From an uncultured Oscillibacter sp. (lineage in GTDB: Bacteria; Bacillota; Clostridia; Oscillospirales; Oscillospiraceae): a stretch of DNA of 7,196 bases. This document shows positions 5,489-7,196 of the stretch, in pieces; within the stretch, counting starts at the first letter, position 1; every line of letters begins with the position of its first letter. Below the pieces are notes generated by a model. The model searched no databases. It worked only from the letters and a program-made list of their open reading frames with translations, and was not told the DNA's origin. The stretch spans positions 1 to 7,196 of the forward strand of contig URKI01000076.1 in assembly GCA_900548505.1 (NCBI GenBank), written 5' to 3'. The position numbers and the translations under genes were made by a program.

Positions 5489-6688
5489 TTAAGCGTTTAC
5501 CACACGCAGCAGTTCATCTTTGGCGTCATCAAACTTCACATGGGTGTAGGTATTCAGTGTTACACTGATGTCTGAGTGGCCCATGATGTACTGCAATGCC
5601 TTGGGGTTCATCCCGGATTTTGCCATATTGGAACAGAAGGTGTGTCTGCACACATGAGGGGTTACTTTCGGCATCTGGATGCGGTAAATCTTGTTATACT
5701 TCTGGACAATATGCTCCATGTACTTCTCCCAATGAAGCGCTACCATGGGCATATCGTTCTTGTCCAGAAACAGAAAACCAACGTATCCATCTACCATTGG
5801 CTCCGCTTTAGGGACCGCACGGTTGGCAATGATCCGACGGAAACAGGATGCTACCTCCTCAGTCATCGGAACATAGCGGATACCGCTTTCTGTCTTTGGC
5901 TGCTGGATCACATACTCCATCTGTGATGTTCTCTGCAACTGATGATCTACCTTGATACGCATTTCCTCAAACTCAACATCCTGGATCGTAAGTCCACAGA
6001 ATTCCGAGATACGAAGCCCTGTGTGAAAGAGGATATAGATCCCGTCGTAGTATCTGCTGAAATGCTTGTCCTCTTTGATAAACTTCAGAAGATCCCTTTC
6101 CTGTTTCCGGCTGATGGCTTCTCTCGTCACTGAGTCATTGACAACCACCGATGCCAGCTCAAACTCGAACGGATTCTTGCGGATCAGGTCATCATCCACC
6201 GCCATCTGGAATGCCGGTCTGAGAACGCCTCGAATCGAATGAATCGAGCTATACCCTCTGCCATCCACCTTCTGAAGCTTGATGAGCCATGCTTTGGCAT
6301 CCGACAAGCGCACCTTGTCAATGCGCTGCCTGCCGAACGGCTCTTTTTTCAAGATGTTGATTACCGTCTTGTATCCTGTGACCGTATTATGGCGAACACC
6401 GGTTTTCAGAGACACATACTTTTCCACCAGTTCCAAAACCGTGAGCTTTCCACCGTTGGTTACGATGTGATCGAACAGATCAGCCTCAATCTGCTTTTCC
6501 TTTTCTCTCAGGGAAGGCTCTCGCTTTTTCCCCTTGGGCATAGGATCATTTTTATCCAGCCGCCAGCTGTACACATTTTGCTCTTTGCCATCCTCGTCCA
6601 GATAGCGGAACCGATACCTCCCATCCTTGCGCTGATACTCGCCTTCTCGCAAAATCCGATTGCGATTGTCTCGTCTTTTTTCACTCAT
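5489..6688 (-). CDS. int: Tyrosine recombinase integrase, Tn916/Tn1549 type
   Basis: A 399-residue integrase that excises and inserts the element. The start MSEKRRDNRNRIL matches the N-terminus of Tn916-class integrases. Residues ~1-75 form the arm-DNA-binding domain (KDGRYRFRYLDEDGKEQ), ~80-180 the core-binding SAM-like domain, and ~190-395 the catalytic domain. Visible catalytic residues are Arg226 (HTGLRISEF), Lys265 (PKTESG), His345 and Arg348 (TPHVCRHTF), His371 (IMGHSD) and the nucleophile Tyr381 (NTYTHV). All are present, so it appears active. ATG at 6688 has GGAGGAG at 6697-6703 with 8-base spacing. The frame is open to 6793, but that extension runs across a hairpin and lacks family similarity. 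It lies 123 bases downstream of xis with no gene between. Confidence 0.96.
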   Translation of the reverse strand: MSEKRRDNRNRILREGEYQRKDGRYRFRYLDEDGKEQNVYSWRLDKNDPMPKGKKREPSLREKEKQIEADLFDHIVTNGGKLTVLELVEKYVSLKTGVRHNTVTGYKTVINILKKEPFGRQRIDKVRLSDAKAWLIKLQKVDGRGYSSIHSIRGVLRPAFQMAVDDDLIRKNPFEFELASVVVNDSVTREAISRKQERDLLKFIKEDKHFSRYYDGIYILFHTGLRISEFCGLTIQDVEFEEMRIKVDHQLQRTSQMEYVIQQPKTESGIRYVPMTEEVASCFRRIIANRAVPKAEPMVDGYVGFLFLDKNDMPMVALHWEKYMEHIVQKYNKIYRIQMPKVTPHVCRHTFCSNMAKSGMNPKALQYIMGHSDISVTLNTYTHVKFDDAKDELLRVVNA

Positions 6689-6711
6689 TGAAATCTCTCC
6701 TCCAAAAGAAA

Positions 6712-6757
6712 GGAGAGCCAGACTTGCACTCTTATCATAACACAAGTTTGGCTCTCC
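6712..6757. promoter_or_regulatory. Long inverted repeat between xis and int, with an extended -10 in its loop
   Basis: GGAGAGCCAGACTTG (6712-6726) and CAAGTTTGGCTCTCC (6743-6757) are 15-bp arms with one mismatch and a 16-base spacer. On the - strand the spacer contains TGTTATGAT, an extended -10-like element that could serve int; no good -35 precedes it. The CTCTCC end of the downstream arm is also complementary to GGAGAG within the int ribosome-binding site (6695-6703), so an alternative hairpin could mask it. Operator, attenuator and translational switch are all compatible with the sequence. Confidence 0.6.
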
Positions 6758-6765
6758 GTATAGCT

Positions 6766-6785
6766 TTGCCATGAAAGAATGGCAA
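6766..6785. repeat. Short inverted repeat downstream of xis
   Basis: TTGCCAT (6766-6772) and ATGGCAA (6779-6785) form 7-bp arms around GAAAGA. A third TGCCAT copy follows at 6788-6794. It lies 27 bases after the xis stop on the - strand, without a clear T run. It may stabilise the xis mRNA end or bind protein; function is not evident. Confidence 0.45.
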
Positions 6786-6811
6786 TCTGCCATCGACTTT
6801 TTGAAAGGCTA

Positions 6812-7045
6812 TTATACAGCAGTGGCCTGATCCAGATACCTCTCAAATTTCTCCCGTTTGATCAAAGCACGGTTTCCATTCATCACATAAAAATCCTCGT
6901 TGGGGTGCTCGTCAATCAGCATCCGCAGCTTTCCCTCTCCGATATGATAATATCCGGCGGCTTCCTCAATGGTCAGGGTATAGCGCCGCCAGACCGGAAT
7001 ATCCAAACACTTCTTACTGCAAGTCATGGTCTTTTCATTTCCCAT
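6812..7045 (-). CDS. xis: Excisionase, Tn916 Xis family
   Basis: A 77-residue DNA-binding protein that directs the integrase toward excision. The family core is clear: DIPVWRRYTLTIEEAAGYYH (15-34), IGEGKLRMLIDEHP (35-48) and MNGNRALIKREKFERYLD (55-72), a winged-helix fold. Tn916/Tn1549 Xis are about 66-67 residues long; this one has about ten extra N-terminal residues, including Cys9 and Cys13. ATG at 7045 has GGAGG at 7052-7056 with 6-base spacing, whereas the alternative ATG (7027) lacks a site, so the longer form is preferred. It is upstream of int on the same strand, the standard order in this family. Confidence 0.92.
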   Translation of the reverse strand: MGNEKTMTCSKKCLDIPVWRRYTLTIEEAAGYYHIGEGKLRMLIDEHPNEDFYVMNGNRALIKREKFERYLDQATAV

Positions 7046-7196
7046 AGGCTACCTCCATAGATCAGAAAAGCCAGACAAAGGGCATCGGCAACGAAGCCCG
7101 GCAACAAACCCCGAAAAACCTGTAACCTATCGTCTGGCCATCGTTTCTTACTTTTCAAATTTTCTTGTGAAATCTCGTTGCTTTCGTTGTCAGAGA
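7046..7196 (-). promoter_or_regulatory. Non-coding leader upstream of xis with nested inverted repeats
   Basis: No supportable gene is seen here. GCCAGAC (7070-7076) and GTCTGGC (7132-7138) form a 7-bp closing stem. On the - strand the stem is followed by TTTTCT, so it resembles a weak attenuator ahead of xis. Inside it, GGGC (7080-7083) pairs with GCCC (7096-7099), and CGGCAAC is directly repeated (7086-7092 and 7099-7105). It resembles no riboswitch class I recognise. A TTGAAA on the - strand (about 7157-7152) could be a -35, but no matching -10 is clear. Confidence 0.4.

Larger units (their letters stand above)
5293..7196 (-). mobile_element. End of a Tn916/Tn1549-type integrative element (partial)
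   Basis: From about 5300 to the window edge the sequence is visibly less GC-rich than the left part. It contains a Tn916-type integrase at the extreme end with its excisionase directly behind, the arrangement found at the int end of Tn916 and Tn1549. The element end (attachment junction) should lie between the phosphatase start (5292) and the int stop (5489); I cannot place it to the base. The cargo and conjugation genes, if any, are beyond 7196, so a conjugative element, a mobilisable element or a remnant cannot be told apart. Confidence 0.8.

Noticed and set aside
5400..5501. CRISPR array
   Set aside because: The repeats are 6-11 bases, irregularly spaced and lack spacers of constant length; they fit recombination or protein-binding sites.
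6689..6793. 35-residue N-terminal extension of the integrase from ATG 6793
   Set aside because: It crosses the xis-int hairpin, has no good ribosome-binding site, and the family N-terminus MSEKRRDN begins at 6688 behind GGAGGAG.

Overview
The window looks like chromosomal DNA of a high-GC gut Clostridia (Oscillospiraceae, Flavonifractor-like). This rests on GC-rich codon use, strong AGGAGG-type ribosome-binding sites, short bidirectional hairpin terminators, a Clostridia-type phage lysis cassette and a Tn916/Tn1549-type integrase. No species can be named from the sequence alone. Bases 1-51 are not genomic: they are an Illumina Nextera adapter with its i5 index, so the window begins at an assembled contig end.

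Layout. Bases 52-210 hold the C-terminal end of an unrecognised + strand gene. A hairpin at 228-262 terminates it and also the convergent genes on the - strand. Bases 261-2270 (- strand) are a compact phage lysis cassette. Read 5'->3' on the - strand it contains a membrane-anchored coiled-coil protein of holin/haemolysin type, an unrecognised 70-residue protein, a two-helix holin-like protein, and a large endolysin joining a phosphodiester-glycosidase (NAGPA) domain to a zinc N-acetylmuramoyl-L-alanine amidase. The last three genes abut or overlap and look translationally coupled. No tail or capsid genes lie upstream; a terminator (2421-2455) and a MATE transporter gene follow directly.

Bases 2454-5292 are ordinary chromosomal genes: a MATE efflux transporter (-), a divergent AraC-family regulator (+) that may control it, and a low-molecular-weight protein tyrosine phosphatase (-) convergent with the regulator and sharing its terminator. 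From about 5300 onward base composition falls and a mobile element begins. It has a Tn916-type tyrosine integrase (int) and an excisionase (xis), both on the - strand, with inverted and direct repeats around and between them. The element's end lies between int and the phosphatase gene, and its body runs off the right of the window.

The most unusual item is the endolysin. At its domain boundary there is a complete internal ribosome-binding site and GTG start, in frame, inside a linker that reads as a translated intergenic region. Loss of one A from a five-A run there would restore two separate genes with a GTGA stop/start overlap. The gene is therefore either a recent fusion, a dual-product endolysin, or a length-variable (or mis-called) homopolymer.
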